The notes beneath the pieces are model-generated. The model saw only the letters and a program-made list of their open reading frames with translations. It had not been told where the DNA came from and ran no database searches. A stretch of 64,000 nt of DNA from Halobacteriovorax sp. GB3 (GTDB taxonomy: Bacteria > Bdellovibrionota > Bacteriovoracia > Bacteriovoracales > Bacteriovoracaceae), in the NCBI RefSeq assembly GCF_028649655.1, contig NZ_JAQSLN010000003.1, positions 1,178,001-1,242,000 of the forward strand, in the 5' to 3' direction. Shown piece by piece: positions 44,761 to 53,879 of this stretch (position 1 is the stretch's first letter; every line of letters begins with the position of its first letter). Position numbers and translations under genes: made by a program.

Positions 44761-46316
44761 GAAGAGATCTCCTTAATGATAATGCGATCCTCTTCCACAT
44801 CTAGCTTGAGTGAAATATGATCAAGAAGATGCTGAACAAGTCTAAAAGAAGATAATTTGTCTTTTAATTCTATTGGTGAAAACTCATCAAAACGAATAAT
44901 AAAGCGATCCTCACTTTCTTTAAAACGACCTTGAATCGTACCAACTTGCTCTTCTTGTACCAATTTCAAATGAGAATAGAGCGTTATGACTTCATTCATA
45001 AGAAGATAGAAGATCATCGTCATAACTGAAGTATTAATCTCTCGTGAGTATTCTTTAGAGTCGACGCTCTGTTCAAGAGAAAGACGACAATCAGATTCAA
45101 CCATTCTAAATCTCAACATAGAAATTGCTTGAACAAAAGTAGATCGAAAAGAACTCTTATGAGAGTTCATCGGTCTTTCTTTTGTAAAGCCTAGAAAGAC
45201 CTGAATGAGGTCGCGACAACGTTTCGCCCCCTCTTCCATTTCCTCTAACGTCTTTAACGTATCATCATCAAGGTCATCTTCTAACTGAAGCAGTGTTAAG
45301 CTTGCTAAGATTCCGGCGATAGGGTTATTCAGCTCATGGGCAATAGAACTTGAAATAATACCAAGCTCTTCAGAAGAAATTACTTTTTTAGAGTTTGCTG
45401 AAATATTTTCTTTACCATTAAAAGTTAGTGAGAAGAAACGTGCCTGTGCGACATTGAAATCAACTCTCATAACCTCATATGTATGACCATCGATATCAAT
45501 AGTTGATCCATCTTTTAAAGTAAGACACTCTCTTGGAAGAACATTAAGCTTAGAGAATCCTTGAGTGTGTAGAATCAATTCATTTTCTGTTTCAGAAAAC
45601 ATGGCGATTGGATAAGAAAGAGACGAAATAATATGATCCCATTCAATATCCATTTTAGATGAATCGCTTATACGCCTATCTTTCATAAGAGTTAAAATCA
45701 TTGAAAGAATAAAAGCTCTAATGAGATCATCTTCACTTTTAAGACATATATAGATGTCGTTATAAGGAATCGTTGAAGTTTTTAAACATACCTCATGATC
45801 TCTTTTTTCGAGTATCTGCAAGGAAATATCAAGTTCGAGTTCTGCACAAATCGTCTTATATTCACTAACGACACTTTTTGGATCGAAGCACCAATCTCTA
45901 TTGGCATAGTAAGATAAAAAAGGTGTCAGTAGACGAACAAAAGAAGTTTCACCAAGATGAGATTTCATTTGATCAATATCTATTGAGCGAACTTCATTTA
46001 AACTCAACTCTATTTTTTGAACGAAGAACTGCTCTCTTTTAAGTGAAATAAGTTTTGTGATTTTCTCTAGGGCCAATTTCATTAAATTGATATCTTGAAA
46101 ATCGAGTTTTAGCGATCTTTCATCATGTTGTGGATCACTGATAAAATGAAAGGAATATTGAAATTCTCCAAGATCCTCTTTAGGCTCGACAATGATATCT
46201 GACTCAGAAATTTCTTGTGATATTGAAGCACCGGCCAATTCTAATTGTCTTTTTAATTCGAGAAATTGAAGATCTCTAGATACCAATTTTTCACAAAGAA
46301 AGACATTTGGACTCAT
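44757..46316 (-). CDS. Histidine kinase-like protein with an eroded ATPase domain
   Basis: 519 residues from ATG 46316. Its first base is shared with the xseA stop, and it has an AGGAGGGAG site. A long N-terminal half (about 1-300) of unknown fold leads to a HisKA phosphoacceptor region with His327 in SIAHELNNPIAG. The C-terminal ATPase keeps an N-box asparagine (LLMNEVIT), but the G1 and G2 glycine boxes are missing (FDEFSPI in place of DxGxG). It may be a pseudokinase or a phosphotransfer protein. No membrane segment. It is co-transcribed with xseA and crcB. Confidence 0.72.
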   Translation of the reverse strand: MSPNVFLCEKLVSRDLQFLELKRQLELAGASISQEISESDIIVEPKEDLGEFQYSFHFISDPQHDERSLKLDFQDINLMKLALEKITKLISLKREQFFVQKIELSLNEVRSIDIDQMKSHLGETSFVRLLTPFLSYYANRDWCFDPKSVVSEYKTICAELELDISLQILEKRDHEVCLKTSTIPYNDIYICLKSEDDLIRAFILSMILTLMKDRRISDSSKMDIEWDHIISSLSYPIAMFSETENELILHTQGFSKLNVLPRECLTLKDGSTIDIDGHTYEVMRVDFNVAQARFFSLTFNGKENISANSKKVISSEELGIISSSIAHELNNPIAGILASLTLLQLEDDLDDDTLKTLEEMEEGAKRCRDLIQVFLGFTKERPMNSHKSSFRSTFVQAISMLRFRMVESDCRLSLEQSVDSKEYSREINTSVMTMIFYLLMNEVITLYSHLKLVQEEQVGTIQGRFKESEDRFIIRFDEFSPIELKDKLSSFRLVQHLLDHISLKLDVEEDRIIIKEISS

Positions 46317-47617
46317 CAAGACTCCCTCCTCTTGACGACTCTTCCTTTACCATCATGAAAATGAAGAATAAGAGAACTCTCTTCTTTTAGTTTTTCAAAA
46401 GAGTCTCTATCACTAACCACGTGACCACTTTCATCTTCAGCGTAAGAATACCCTCTTTCTAAAACATTACTCGGATCGAGTACTCGAAGAAGCTCTCCTA
46501 ATTTATCGACTCTTTGTTTTTTCTCATCAATTTTTGAAATTTGAGTAAGTAGTCTTTGATTAATTTCTTCAAGTTCCATCGTATAGTCATGGAGCGATGT
46601 TAACTCATACATACGATGCTTAAGATTACATTGCTCTAGTCTTCTTTGATAACTACGGTGTTTAGAATAGAGTTTTTCTAATAAAGAATGAGGATTCATT
46701 CTAAAGAGTTTATTCTGATTCTTATGAATAAGTGATGAAGAAAATTGCTCTAAATGCCTTTTTGCATTGTCCATTCTCTCTTTAATTTGCATTTGCGAGT
46801 TTGTTAGAGTTTCCGCAGCAGCAGAAGGCGTCTCAAGTCTAAGATCAGAAACAAAGTCTGAAATACTATAGTCAACCTGATGGCCTACAGCACTAATAAT
46901 TGGAATTGGGCAATTATAAATATCCCATGCGAGAGCTTCGTCATTAAAGGCCCAAAGGTCTTCAAGAGAACCACCACCACGTGTAAGAACAATTACATCA
47001 TAATGTTTACCACTCTTCTTTTTCATTTCTTCCATTGAAAAGCGAATCGCTTTCTCTAGAGCATGTCTTATGGAAGCAGGTGCCGTATCACCTTGAACAA
47101 GAGCTGGAACTAACGTTACATCCATCCAAAGAGAACGCCTTTGAACAATATTTAAAAAATCTTGAAGTGCAGCACCTTTTTGTGCGGTAATAACAGCAAC
47201 TCGTCTTGGAAATTGAGGTATAGGCTTTTTAACTTCGAGATCAAAGAGACCTTCGGCCTGAAGTTTCCTTTTCAGTTTTTCAAACTGCTCCTTAAGATCA
47301 CCCTTTCCAACCGGCGTAATGCGCTTAACGATAACCTGAAAAGTCCCTCTTTTGGCATAGACTCCGACACCACCACTCACGAGAACTTTATCACCATCTT
47401 TTAAATTTTTGATAGCAGGATTTCTAAAGGCATCCATTTTAAAAAGTGCGGCTGACATTTGGGCCTCACTATCAGAGAGCGTAAAATACCAATGTCCAGT
47501 TGCAGAAGAAGATAAATTAGTCACTTCCCCAACAAAAGAAATATTTCTAAACTGACCTTCTAAAAGGTTTTTAATTTGGCCGACAATTTGACTGACTGTG
47601 GGATGCTGAAATTCCAT
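46316..47617 (-). CDS. xseA: Exodeoxyribonuclease VII large subunit
   Basis: 433 residues: N-terminal OB-fold (about 1-100), catalytic domain (about 130-300) with RRVAVITAQKGAAL, VLTRGGGSLEDLWAFNDE, SAVGHQVDYSISDFVSDLR and TPSAAAE, then a coiled-coil tail. It degrades single-stranded DNA with the small subunit XseB, whose gene is not here. It is the first gene of a run with the histidine kinase-like gene and crcB. Confidence 0.94.
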   Translation of the reverse strand: MEFQHPTVSQIVGQIKNLLEGQFRNISFVGEVTNLSSSATGHWYFTLSDSEAQMSAALFKMDAFRNPAIKNLKDGDKVLVSGGVGVYAKRGTFQVIVKRITPVGKGDLKEQFEKLKRKLQAEGLFDLEVKKPIPQFPRRVAVITAQKGAALQDFLNIVQRRSLWMDVTLVPALVQGDTAPASIRHALEKAIRFSMEEMKKKSGKHYDVIVLTRGGGSLEDLWAFNDEALAWDIYNCPIPIISAVGHQVDYSISDFVSDLRLETPSAAAETLTNSQMQIKERMDNAKRHLEQFSSSLIHKNQNKLFRMNPHSLLEKLYSKHRSYQRRLEQCNLKHRMYELTSLHDYTMELEEINQRLLTQISKIDEKKQRVDKLGELLRVLDPSNVLERGYSYAEDESGHVVSDRDSFEKLKEESSLILHFHDGKGRVVKRRES

Positions 47618-47685
47618 GGGAATATTCTAGCGAAGGGAACTTAACTAGTATACCCCTAGATTAAATCCAGGGGTATAAATAGTTA

Positions 47686-49065
47686 CTATTTTGACATTCT
47701 TTTAAAGACTGAAAATGATTTGATGTAGTTTACAGCTTGCTGTACTTGATAGTCTGATTTTGGATCATACTTCTTTCTATCATCTTTAGATTTATTCTTC
47801 TTCTTTTCTCTCATTTCTTTAATACGCTTGATTCTCTCAAGTCTTTCTTCTTTTTCTCTAGCAAGACGTCTTTTCTTCTCTTCTTTAGTTTCAATCGTTG
47901 CACTTAAATGATTTTTAAGGTCAGCTTCTCTAATATAAGAACCTTCACTTAAATTTTCTTCTAGCCACTCACCTTCAGCTTCAGGAATCTTTACGTCAGG
48001 AGTAATCCCTAGAGCTTGAATTTTTCTCGACTTCGGTGTCATATATTGAGCAATCGTTAGTTTGACGCCAACTTCTTCTCCAATCTTTGAAACCGTCTGA
48101 ACAGAACCCTTACCAAAAGATTGAGTTCCCATGATAATGGCACGGCTATGATCTTGAAGAGCACCCGCGACAATCTCACTAGCTGAAGCTGATGAGCCGT
48201 TAATAAGAACAACAAGTGGTGTATCCAGTTCTTTGTGTCCTTGTTTTTTTACATAGCGAATATCTTTATTCTTTGGATCGCGTCCCTCTGTAGAAACGAC
48301 AACACCATCTTTAAGGAAAATCGATGAAACATTTACAGCTTCATCTAATAAACCACCTGGATTCGATCTAAGATCAAGTATGATTCCTTTAATCTTAGCT
48401 TGTTTTCTCATTTTCTTAATGTGAGTAACGATATCTTTCCCCGCATTCTTTTGAAATTGAGTAAGACGAACATAGGCATAGTTCTCATTTACAATTGAAC
48501 TCTTAACAGATCTGATCTTAATGATCTCTCTGTTGATTTCGTAAGATTTAATTCCATCCACGCCTTCTCTAGCAATTCCTAAAATAATTTTGCTATCGGC
48601 CTTTCCACGCATTTTAGAAACGGCTTCCTCTAGAGTTATACCAATTGTCGATTCGTGATTGATTTCAACAATTTTATCCCCTGCTTTTAATCCTGCTCTA
48701 AATGCCGGGGTATCTTCGATAGGAGTGGTAATAACAAGAATACCATCCTTTAAAGTCACTTCAATTCCAAGTCCACCAAACTCGCCTTTTGTATCCTCTT
48801 GCATTTTAGAAAAGACTTCTTTATCTAAGAAAGCTGAATGAGGATCAAGTGTACTCATCATTCCCTTGAGTGCTCCATTGATTAATTTTTCTGTATCTAC
48901 TTTTCTGTAGTACTGAGACTCGATTAAAAAGAGAACTTTATTGAAAATTTCAAGCTTTTCAAATCTTGATTTTTCAGGAACTTTTGCGGCAAGATCACTG
49001 CCAACGAAAATTAAACCAGAACCTAAGGCGACAGTTAAGGCCCCCTTTAGAAACATCTTTTTCAT
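47686..49065 (-). CDS. Carboxy-terminal processing protease, S41 family
   Basis: 459 residues: signal peptide (about 1-28), PDZ domain (about 95-175) and S41 catalytic domain with the Ser in NGSSASASEIVAGAL and the Lys in TQSFGKGSVQ. A basic coiled-coil-rich tail (about 395-440) is appended. CtpA-type proteases trim periplasmic proteins and cell-wall enzymes. It is 17 bases after the EnvC-like gene, the order found in other proteobacteria. Confidence 0.92.
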   Translation of the reverse strand: MKKMFLKGALTVALGSGLIFVGSDLAAKVPEKSRFEKLEIFNKVLFLIESQYYRKVDTEKLINGALKGMMSTLDPHSAFLDKEVFSKMQEDTKGEFGGLGIEVTLKDGILVITTPIEDTPAFRAGLKAGDKIVEINHESTIGITLEEAVSKMRGKADSKIILGIAREGVDGIKSYEINREIIKIRSVKSSIVNENYAYVRLTQFQKNAGKDIVTHIKKMRKQAKIKGIILDLRSNPGGLLDEAVNVSSIFLKDGVVVSTEGRDPKNKDIRYVKKQGHKELDTPLVVLINGSSASASEIVAGALQDHSRAIIMGTQSFGKGSVQTVSKIGEEVGVKLTIAQYMTPKSRKIQALGITPDVKIPEAEGEWLEENLSEGSYIREADLKNHLSATIETKEEKKRRLAREKEERLERIKRIKEMREKKKNKSKDDRKKYDPKSDYQVQQAVNYIKSFSVFKRMSK

Positions 49066-49082
49066 TTTAAATCCTTTCTATA

Positions 49083-50153
49083 TTAATTTTTTGCTAATTT
49101 ATTTTTTGTTAAAAATTTATCGTCCATTAGAAGAACGGTATTTTGGGCCTTATCTTTCTTTCTTACTTCAAAATAAATATTCCCGGCCTGTCTAGATCCA
49201 TAGATAGATTTAGTATACCCGAGTAGTTGACCCTTTTTCACATCTGTATTCTTTTTAACTTTTGGAGAGAAATGTCCAAAATAAATAGACCTCGTCTGGT
49301 TACCATGATCGACAATTACGACGTTACCATAATTAGACAGAGCACCGATATGAACCACTTTCCCGGCCTCTGCACTCTTAACTGGCTTTTGGCCTTTAAA
49401 TTTGAAAGTAATCCCTTTCTTTTGATGTTCAATTCCAACATAGGCATCTAGAGGAGACAAGAATGATAGTTCCTGATTCGCTCTTACCTGCTCTTTTTTT
49501 CGTTGGTGGCTAATATAAACTTTAGATTTTAACTGATCAAAGCGAACTTGAAGTTGATCTTTTTCTTTCTCTTCTTCAACATATTTTTCAGCAACGACGC
49601 TTTTCTTATTTTCAAGGTCATCTAAGATTAATTTAAGATCAGATTCTGTTCTTAAGAACTCTTGGTATCTCTCAGTTAAACTTGTGATCGATTGTTCGAG
49701 TTGTTTACCTTGAGCGATTTCACTTTTAATCTTCTCGATCTTTTTTTGCATCAACTGAGTAAGAATCTTCTTAGATAAGAGATCTGAACTCGTTTCAACA
49801 TCATCCAAATTGCCAAGGACAACAGCTCTAAGGGAGCCCTTTGTCTTTTCAAGATTTTCACTTAAGGCCTCTTGGCTTTCTGTTAAGCGATGTCTAGCAT
49901 CATAAAGAGCAATTTCGATCTGTTTTTTTTCTTCTAATGTCTCAATATATTTTTTATTCGACTCTCCAAGAGAGTTTTCTAATTTAGAAATTTGTGAGCG
50001 TAATGATTTTAAGTTCTTTGATTGGAAAGAAATTTTTCTTTTTAAGTCAGCGAGGTTTTTACTTGCGATATCCTCTTCTCGAGAACGCGCAAAACTAGTG
50101 TGAACAAGAATTAATAGTGAAAAAAAGACGATTTTTTTCATACTTGTGACCAT
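49083..50153 (-). CDS. EnvC-like murein hydrolase activator
   Basis: 356 residues: signal peptide, coiled coil (about 25-225) and a degenerate LytM/M23 domain (about 250-350). The metal-binding HxxxD and HxH pairs are absent; NIYFEVRKK stands where active peptidases have HLHFEV, as in E. coli EnvC. It therefore likely activates an amidase rather than cutting murein itself. Its start overlaps ftsX; ATG at 50141 forms an ATGA overlap and gives the shorter signal peptide. Confidence 0.83.
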   Translation of the reverse strand: MVTSMKKIVFFSLLILVHTSFARSREEDIASKNLADLKRKISFQSKNLKSLRSQISKLENSLGESNKKYIETLEEKKQIEIALYDARHRLTESQEALSENLEKTKGSLRAVVLGNLDDVETSSDLLSKKILTQLMQKKIEKIKSEIAQGKQLEQSITSLTERYQEFLRTESDLKLILDDLENKKSVVAEKYVEEEKEKDQLQVRFDQLKSKVYISHQRKKEQVRANQELSFLSPLDAYVGIEHQKKGITFKFKGQKPVKSAEAGKVVHIGALSNYGNVVIVDHGNQTRSIYFGHFSPKVKKNTDVKKGQLLGYTKSIYGSRQAGNIYFEVRKKDKAQNTVLLMDDKFLTKNKLAKN

Positions 50154-50929
50154 TTAGCCCCTTTGGCAAATAAGAGAGTAAAGCTTGAGATAATCGCAAC
50201 ACTTAGTACGAACATCATGCCATTTGCACTTCCCCATAGAAATGTATTCAATGAGAACATAAAAACAAGAGCTGTACCTGTCAGGTAGAGCTTCATTCCA
50301 ACGTTACTTCTTCTTTGGAATGATTCCACGATATAGCTAATTTGCTTTAAGTTTTTGGAAAAATTCATTGCTGACCAACACCACATTAAAAAGACAATGG
50401 CCAGGCTAAGAGTAGTTCCCCACTTTTTAAATGACCCTACAACTTCCGAGTGTTTCTTTAAAAGAGTATCGTTTTCTTTTGTTGCTCCAAGAGTTACTTT
50501 GCTCTTACCAACTAAACGAGTTAAGTAGTCGCGAATGAGCCCTTGTGATCTCTTACTGATTCCCTTCTTAAACATGATCTTAAGACCTGCATAATTAAAA
50601 TCAAATAAAGAACTCCCCGACTCTAGACCGAGAGATTCAAGTATCTCACTTACCTTTACATTAACCTCTTCTTTTTGAAGAATATTTACAAGGGCAACCC
50701 CAGGTAGTTCTCCAAGCTTTCTCGAGATTCTTTGATGATTTTCTTTTCCCGAAATGAGTGCGTAAAAGTACGGCCCACTGACACTGGCCGGTACATTATT
50801 AAAAACTTGTTTTTCAATAAATGTCTTTTGACTAAAAGTTGTCACCATTAGAATTGAAAGGATCATAAATGAGAATCCGCTCAACCAGTTTTTTTCTAAT
50901 GATTTCCAAAATTGCATCAAATAAAACAT
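50138..50929 (-). CDS. FtsX-like cell division permease
   Basis: 263 residues: TM1 (about 18-35), an extracytoplasmic domain (about 40-165) and three further membrane helices (about 170-190, 215-235, 240-257). This is the FtsX layout; sequence identity to model FtsX is low. With FtsE it transmits ATP binding to EnvC outside the membrane. The start is either 50929 or the ATG at 50917, which forms TGATG with the ftsE stop. Confidence 0.77.
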   Translation of the reverse strand: MFYLMQFWKSLEKNWLSGFSFMILSILMVTTFSQKTFIEKQVFNNVPASVSGPYFYALISGKENHQRISRKLGELPGVALVNILQKEEVNVKVSEILESLGLESGSSLFDFNYAGLKIMFKKGISKRSQGLIRDYLTRLVGKSKVTLGATKENDTLLKKHSEVVGSFKKWGTTLSLAIVFLMWCWSAMNFSKNLKQISYIVESFQRRSNVGMKLYLTGTALVFMFSLNTFLWGSANGMMFVLSVAIISSFTLLFAKGAKWSQV

Positions 50930-51621
50930 GCGTGCCCCGAGTATACTAATTTTCCAGAATCTAAGTGAATGATACGACCCGTAAACTTCTTAACGAGCTC
51001 TCTATTGTGAGAGGCCCAAATGACGGTCAAACCCTTTTTAACATTGTATAAATTTAAAACTTCAAATAGCTTCCTTGCATTATCTCCATCTAATGATGAT
51101 GTTGGCTCATCAGCGATAAAGACCTGAGGACGTGAGAGAAGGGCCCTAATGATAGCGACTTTCTGCTTTAAGCCCCCATTAGCATCTTTCACTTTCAAAT
51201 GAAGTCTATTTTGAATCCCAAGAATTCGACACAACTCATTCATATCCTGAATAAACTCACCTTTAGAGTGATAAATAGCAGGATCAAAAACGAGCTTAAG
51301 ATTTTCTTCAACAGAAAGTCTCTCAATCAGTCTAAGGTCTTGAAAAACACGCGAAATAAAAACATTCTTTTCGGGCAAACGAATCGTCCCGACATCAGGC
51401 TTAATCTCTCCCGAAAGGAGTCTTAGAAGTGTCGTCTTCCCTGCGCCCGAAGGACCTGTAATAAAAACGATCTCACCTCTTTCAATTGAAAGATGGATAT
51501 TCTGCAAGGCCCTGACTTTGTCAAAACGTACAGAGAGATTTTCTAAGAAAAAGAGATTATCAAAACGAGAATTTGACATCCCCTGCTTGGCGAACTGCCC
51601 TTGGAAGGTAGTATTCATCAT
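50917..51621 (-). CDS. ftsE: FtsE-like ABC ATPase
   Basis: 234 residues from ATG 51621 (AAGGA eight bases upstream; a TTG at 51648 is the alternative). Walker A is GPSGAGKT, Walker B VFIADEPTS and the D-loop SLDG. The signature motif is altered to ANGGLKQK instead of LSGGxQ. It is the ATPase of the FtsEX complex linking the Z-ring to murein hydrolysis. Gene order ftsE-ftsX-envC-ctpA supports the name. Confidence 0.86.
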   Translation of the reverse strand: MMNTTFQGQFAKQGMSNSRFDNLFFLENLSVRFDKVRALQNIHLSIERGEIVFITGPSGAGKTTLLRLLSGEIKPDVGTIRLPEKNVFISRVFQDLRLIERLSVEENLKLVFDPAIYHSKGEFIQDMNELCRILGIQNRLHLKVKDANGGLKQKVAIIRALLSRPQVFIADEPTSSLDGDNARKLFEVLNLYNVKKGLTVIWASHNRELVKKFTGRIIHLDSGKLVYSGHACFI

Positions 51622-51873
51622 CCGTTCAATCCTTTGAGCTGTATTCAAATCATCCTAATTTGAAAGCACCACTGGGCGCTATAAATATTCTAACCTAGAA
51701 TCCTCTACAAAGCAAAGCTAGGAAATACCTGACTGGATCACTTTGGCACTCCCTGTAATATTTAGCTTTTCATAACTTTAAGACTTTATAAATATTCAAT
51801 TTTCCCTCTATTTCCTAGCAAGTTTTCCCCTTACAATAACAAGTGCTCACAAGATAAATTAATTGAGGTTTTC

Positions 51874-52692
51874 ATGATTTCTAATGACATCTACAAATTT
51901 TTTGCTGATTACATCTATAAAAAGTCCGGAATGATCTATGAAGAAAAGGATTACTACAGACTTGAATCTCGCTTAAAAGAGCTCGCTCGTTTCTTTGAAA
52001 AAAACAGTGTCGAAGAAGTACATGCTCTCTACCAAGGCACGATTACTCCAGACATGAATGCAGTTCTCATTAATATTTCAACAAATAATGAAACGTATTT
52101 TTTTAGAGACGTAAAACCATTCAAGGCACTAACGAAAATGGTTATTCCTGAGCTTTTAGAGAAGAATCCACACGGACTTCTTAATATTTGGTCTGCGGCT
52201 TGCTCTACTGGACAAGAGGTCTACTCTATTCTCATGTCAATTGCTGATAATTGCTCAAATGACATTTTGAGAAGGTGTCAAATAGAAGCAACTGATATTT
52301 CGACAGATGCGCTAAAGAAAGCGATAGAAGGCCAATACAATGGACTCGATGTTCAAAGAGGTCTTCCTATTACAACTCTTATGAAGCACTTTGAACAACA
52401 GGAAAATGAAGATTGGAAGATTAACCATAACCTTCATTCAAAGGCTCGATTTGGTGAGTTTAACCTCCTAACAGATTCTTTCCCTCTTTCTCAATATCAT
52501 ATTATCTTCATTAGAAATGTCCTGATTTATCAAGATAAGGATAATAAGAACGATATCCTCAATAATGTCTTTAGCGCACTTAAACCTGGTGGATACATGT
52601 TTCTAGGTTCAGGAGAGAGTTTGATTGGGATGAAGACAAATTTTGAAAAAGTCGATTACGAAAACCTTACAATTTATCGCAAACCTCTATAA
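51874..52692 (+). CDS. cheR: CheR chemoreceptor glutamate methyltransferase
   Basis: 272 residues: N-terminal helical domain (about 1-75) and SAM-binding domain with NETYFFRDVKPF, IWSAACSTGQEVYSI, ATDIS and IIFIRNVLIYQDKDNKNDIL. It methylates chemoreceptors such as the one at 41393. TTGAGG ribosome-binding site. No cheB, cheA or cheW is present in the window. A hairpin with a T-run follows 58 bases later. Confidence 0.93.
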   Translation: MISNDIYKFFADYIYKKSGMIYEEKDYYRLESRLKELARFFEKNSVEEVHALYQGTITPDMNAVLINISTNNETYFFRDVKPFKALTKMVIPELLEKNPHGLLNIWSAACSTGQEVYSILMSIADNCSNDILRRCQIEATDISTDALKKAIEGQYNGLDVQRGLPITTLMKHFEQQENEDWKINHNLHSKARFGEFNLLTDSFPLSQYHIIFIRNVLIYQDKDNKNDILNNVFSALKPGGYMFLGSGESLIGMKTNFEKVDYENLTIYRKPL

Positions 52693-52750
52693 GCGAAAAT
52701 TTGCGAAAGCTCTCAAGCAAAACAAGTTTCATTTTGTTTTAAATATGATA

Positions 52751-52778
52751 GCCTCCTATAGAACTAGGAGGCTTTTTT
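52751..52778 (+). promoter_or_regulatory. Terminator-like hairpin whose 3' arm is the ribosome-binding site of the next gene
   Basis: GCCTCCTA (52751-52758) pairs perfectly with TAGGAGGC (52765-52772), loop of six, then six Ts directly before the ATG at 52779. The AGGAGG in the 3' arm sits seven bases before that ATG, the ideal Shine-Dalgarno position. A TATGAT (-10-like, 52744-52749) just upstream could start transcripts inside the left arm and leave the site free. Confidence 0.75.
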
Positions 52779-53642
52779 ATGGCCAGTCGATACAAGAATT
52801 GGAAAGAACTTAACAATCAAATCCTTTCAAACCGCTTCGCCTTCCCAAAGAAAAGGCAAAGCCTTGGTTTCTACGAAATCCTTTATGTTCTCACAGATAG
52901 TGAAGGTACTCCTGTTGCTCTTAAAACAGAATCGGAAAGTTCGCCGTGCTACTTTTCATTTTCTAAAAACACAGTACAAAGTGAAAGCTTAAAAAATTCA
53001 TTAGGACTTCCACTCTTTGACATTCCTCTAGCTAACTATCAGCTCTCCCCTTTTATGATTGGAGATCTTTTAAAGGCCATTCAGGATAATAAAGAGATTC
53101 AAATAATTAAGCACAATCCTGTTCTTTATAAAGAAAACGATACTAAAGAGTACCTCTGTGAAGATATTATCATAGCTCCTTTGTTTGATACGCTCACAAA
53201 GAAGCTTATGATTACTGATCCAGATGAAGCTCTCGCACTTCTTGCAATCAATCCAAAGGACCAAAGCCGTCTTGGACTTGAGATTGTTTTTTACTCAATA
53301 ACGAATAAATCTCTTCCTATGAATAAAGAAGAAAGAGAAGAAATTCTTGTTGAAAAGATAAGTGAGCTCGCTTTCTTCGCTCCAAGAATTCCCATTCAAA
53401 GAGGAAGTGGTTCATTCTTCAGTGTCCTCTTAAACTTAGATAATCTAATGGAAGAGAAGGCGTTTATTAGAAATTATAAAATGTTCGATGAGCATTCTGA
53501 TGTGATTTTTGTGACAAGTGATTTAACGATTAGAACAGGTCAGCTAGAAACAATTCCATTTAATGGAGATCATATCGATACAGTCTTTTTGCCTATTATT
53601 GATTGGCACAAAGAAAACCTATCGCAAAAACAAATTCTTTAA
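52779..53642 (+). CDS. Cytoplasmic hypothetical protein behind cheR
   Basis: 287 residues, no signal peptide or membrane segment, mixed alpha/beta composition. I recognise no domain. It is preceded by a hairpin that both resembles the cheR terminator and hides its AGGAGG ribosome-binding site. It could be co-transcribed with cheR or made from a separate promoter. Its last 24 bases overlap the convergent gene at 53619. Confidence 0.6.
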   Translation: MASRYKNWKELNNQILSNRFAFPKKRQSLGFYEILYVLTDSEGTPVALKTESESSPCYFSFSKNTVQSESLKNSLGLPLFDIPLANYQLSPFMIGDLLKAIQDNKEIQIIKHNPVLYKENDTKEYLCEDIIIAPLFDTLTKKLMITDPDEALALLAINPKDQSRLGLEIVFYSITNKSLPMNKEEREEILVEKISELAFFAPRIPIQRGSGSFFSVLLNLDNLMEEKAFIRNYKMFDEHSDVIFVTSDLTIRTGQLETIPFNGDHIDTVFLPIIDWHKENLSQKQIL

Positions 53643-53879
53643 TCGACTTAAGAGGCTCTTCTTTTTAAAGAGCCTCTTCCACGCTTTTTCTTTATTCAGT
53701 TCTATAAGTTCAACTTTTTTCTCTTTAACAAGCTTTGATAGAAGCGCCTCTAATTCATCCCTTCTAAACTCCCCTACTTTACCTAACTTCTCTTTTGATA
53801 AATCTAAAATAATTTTCTCGAAAGTCATGGCCTCAAAAAATGAGAGGGTCTCAAGGAGAAGCTCTTCCTTTTGATCCAT
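53619..53879 (-). CDS. Small helical hypothetical protein
   Basis: 86 residues, highly charged and helical with a basic C-terminus; an arrangement like a small winged helix is possible (DELEALLSKLVKEKKVELI). Its ATG shares one base with the subtilase stop, so it is co-translated with it. A hairpin for the opposite strand lies within its coding sequence. Confidence 0.55.
   Translation of the reverse strand: MDQKEELLLETLSFFEAMTFEKIILDLSKEKLGKVGEFRRDELEALLSKLVKEKKVELIELNKEKAWKRLFKKKSLLSRLKNLFLR
53650..53678 (+). terminator. Hairpin inside the 53619-53879 gene, probable terminator of the plus-strand gene
   Basis: AAGAGGCTCTT / AAGAGCCTCTT 11-bp stem eight bases after the plus-strand stop at 53642, followed on the plus strand by CCACGCTTTTTC. 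It lies within the coding region of the opposite gene. Confidence 0.5.

Noticed and set aside
49083-50153. EnvC-like protein as an active M23 peptidase
   Set aside because: Both metal-binding motifs are missing, so an activator role fits better.
51649-51873. Gap between ftsE and cheR examined for a small RNA or sigma-54 promoter
   Set aside because: A TGGCAC is present near 51750 but lacks a GC at -12 spacing; no stable long hairpin or known RNA motif was seen.
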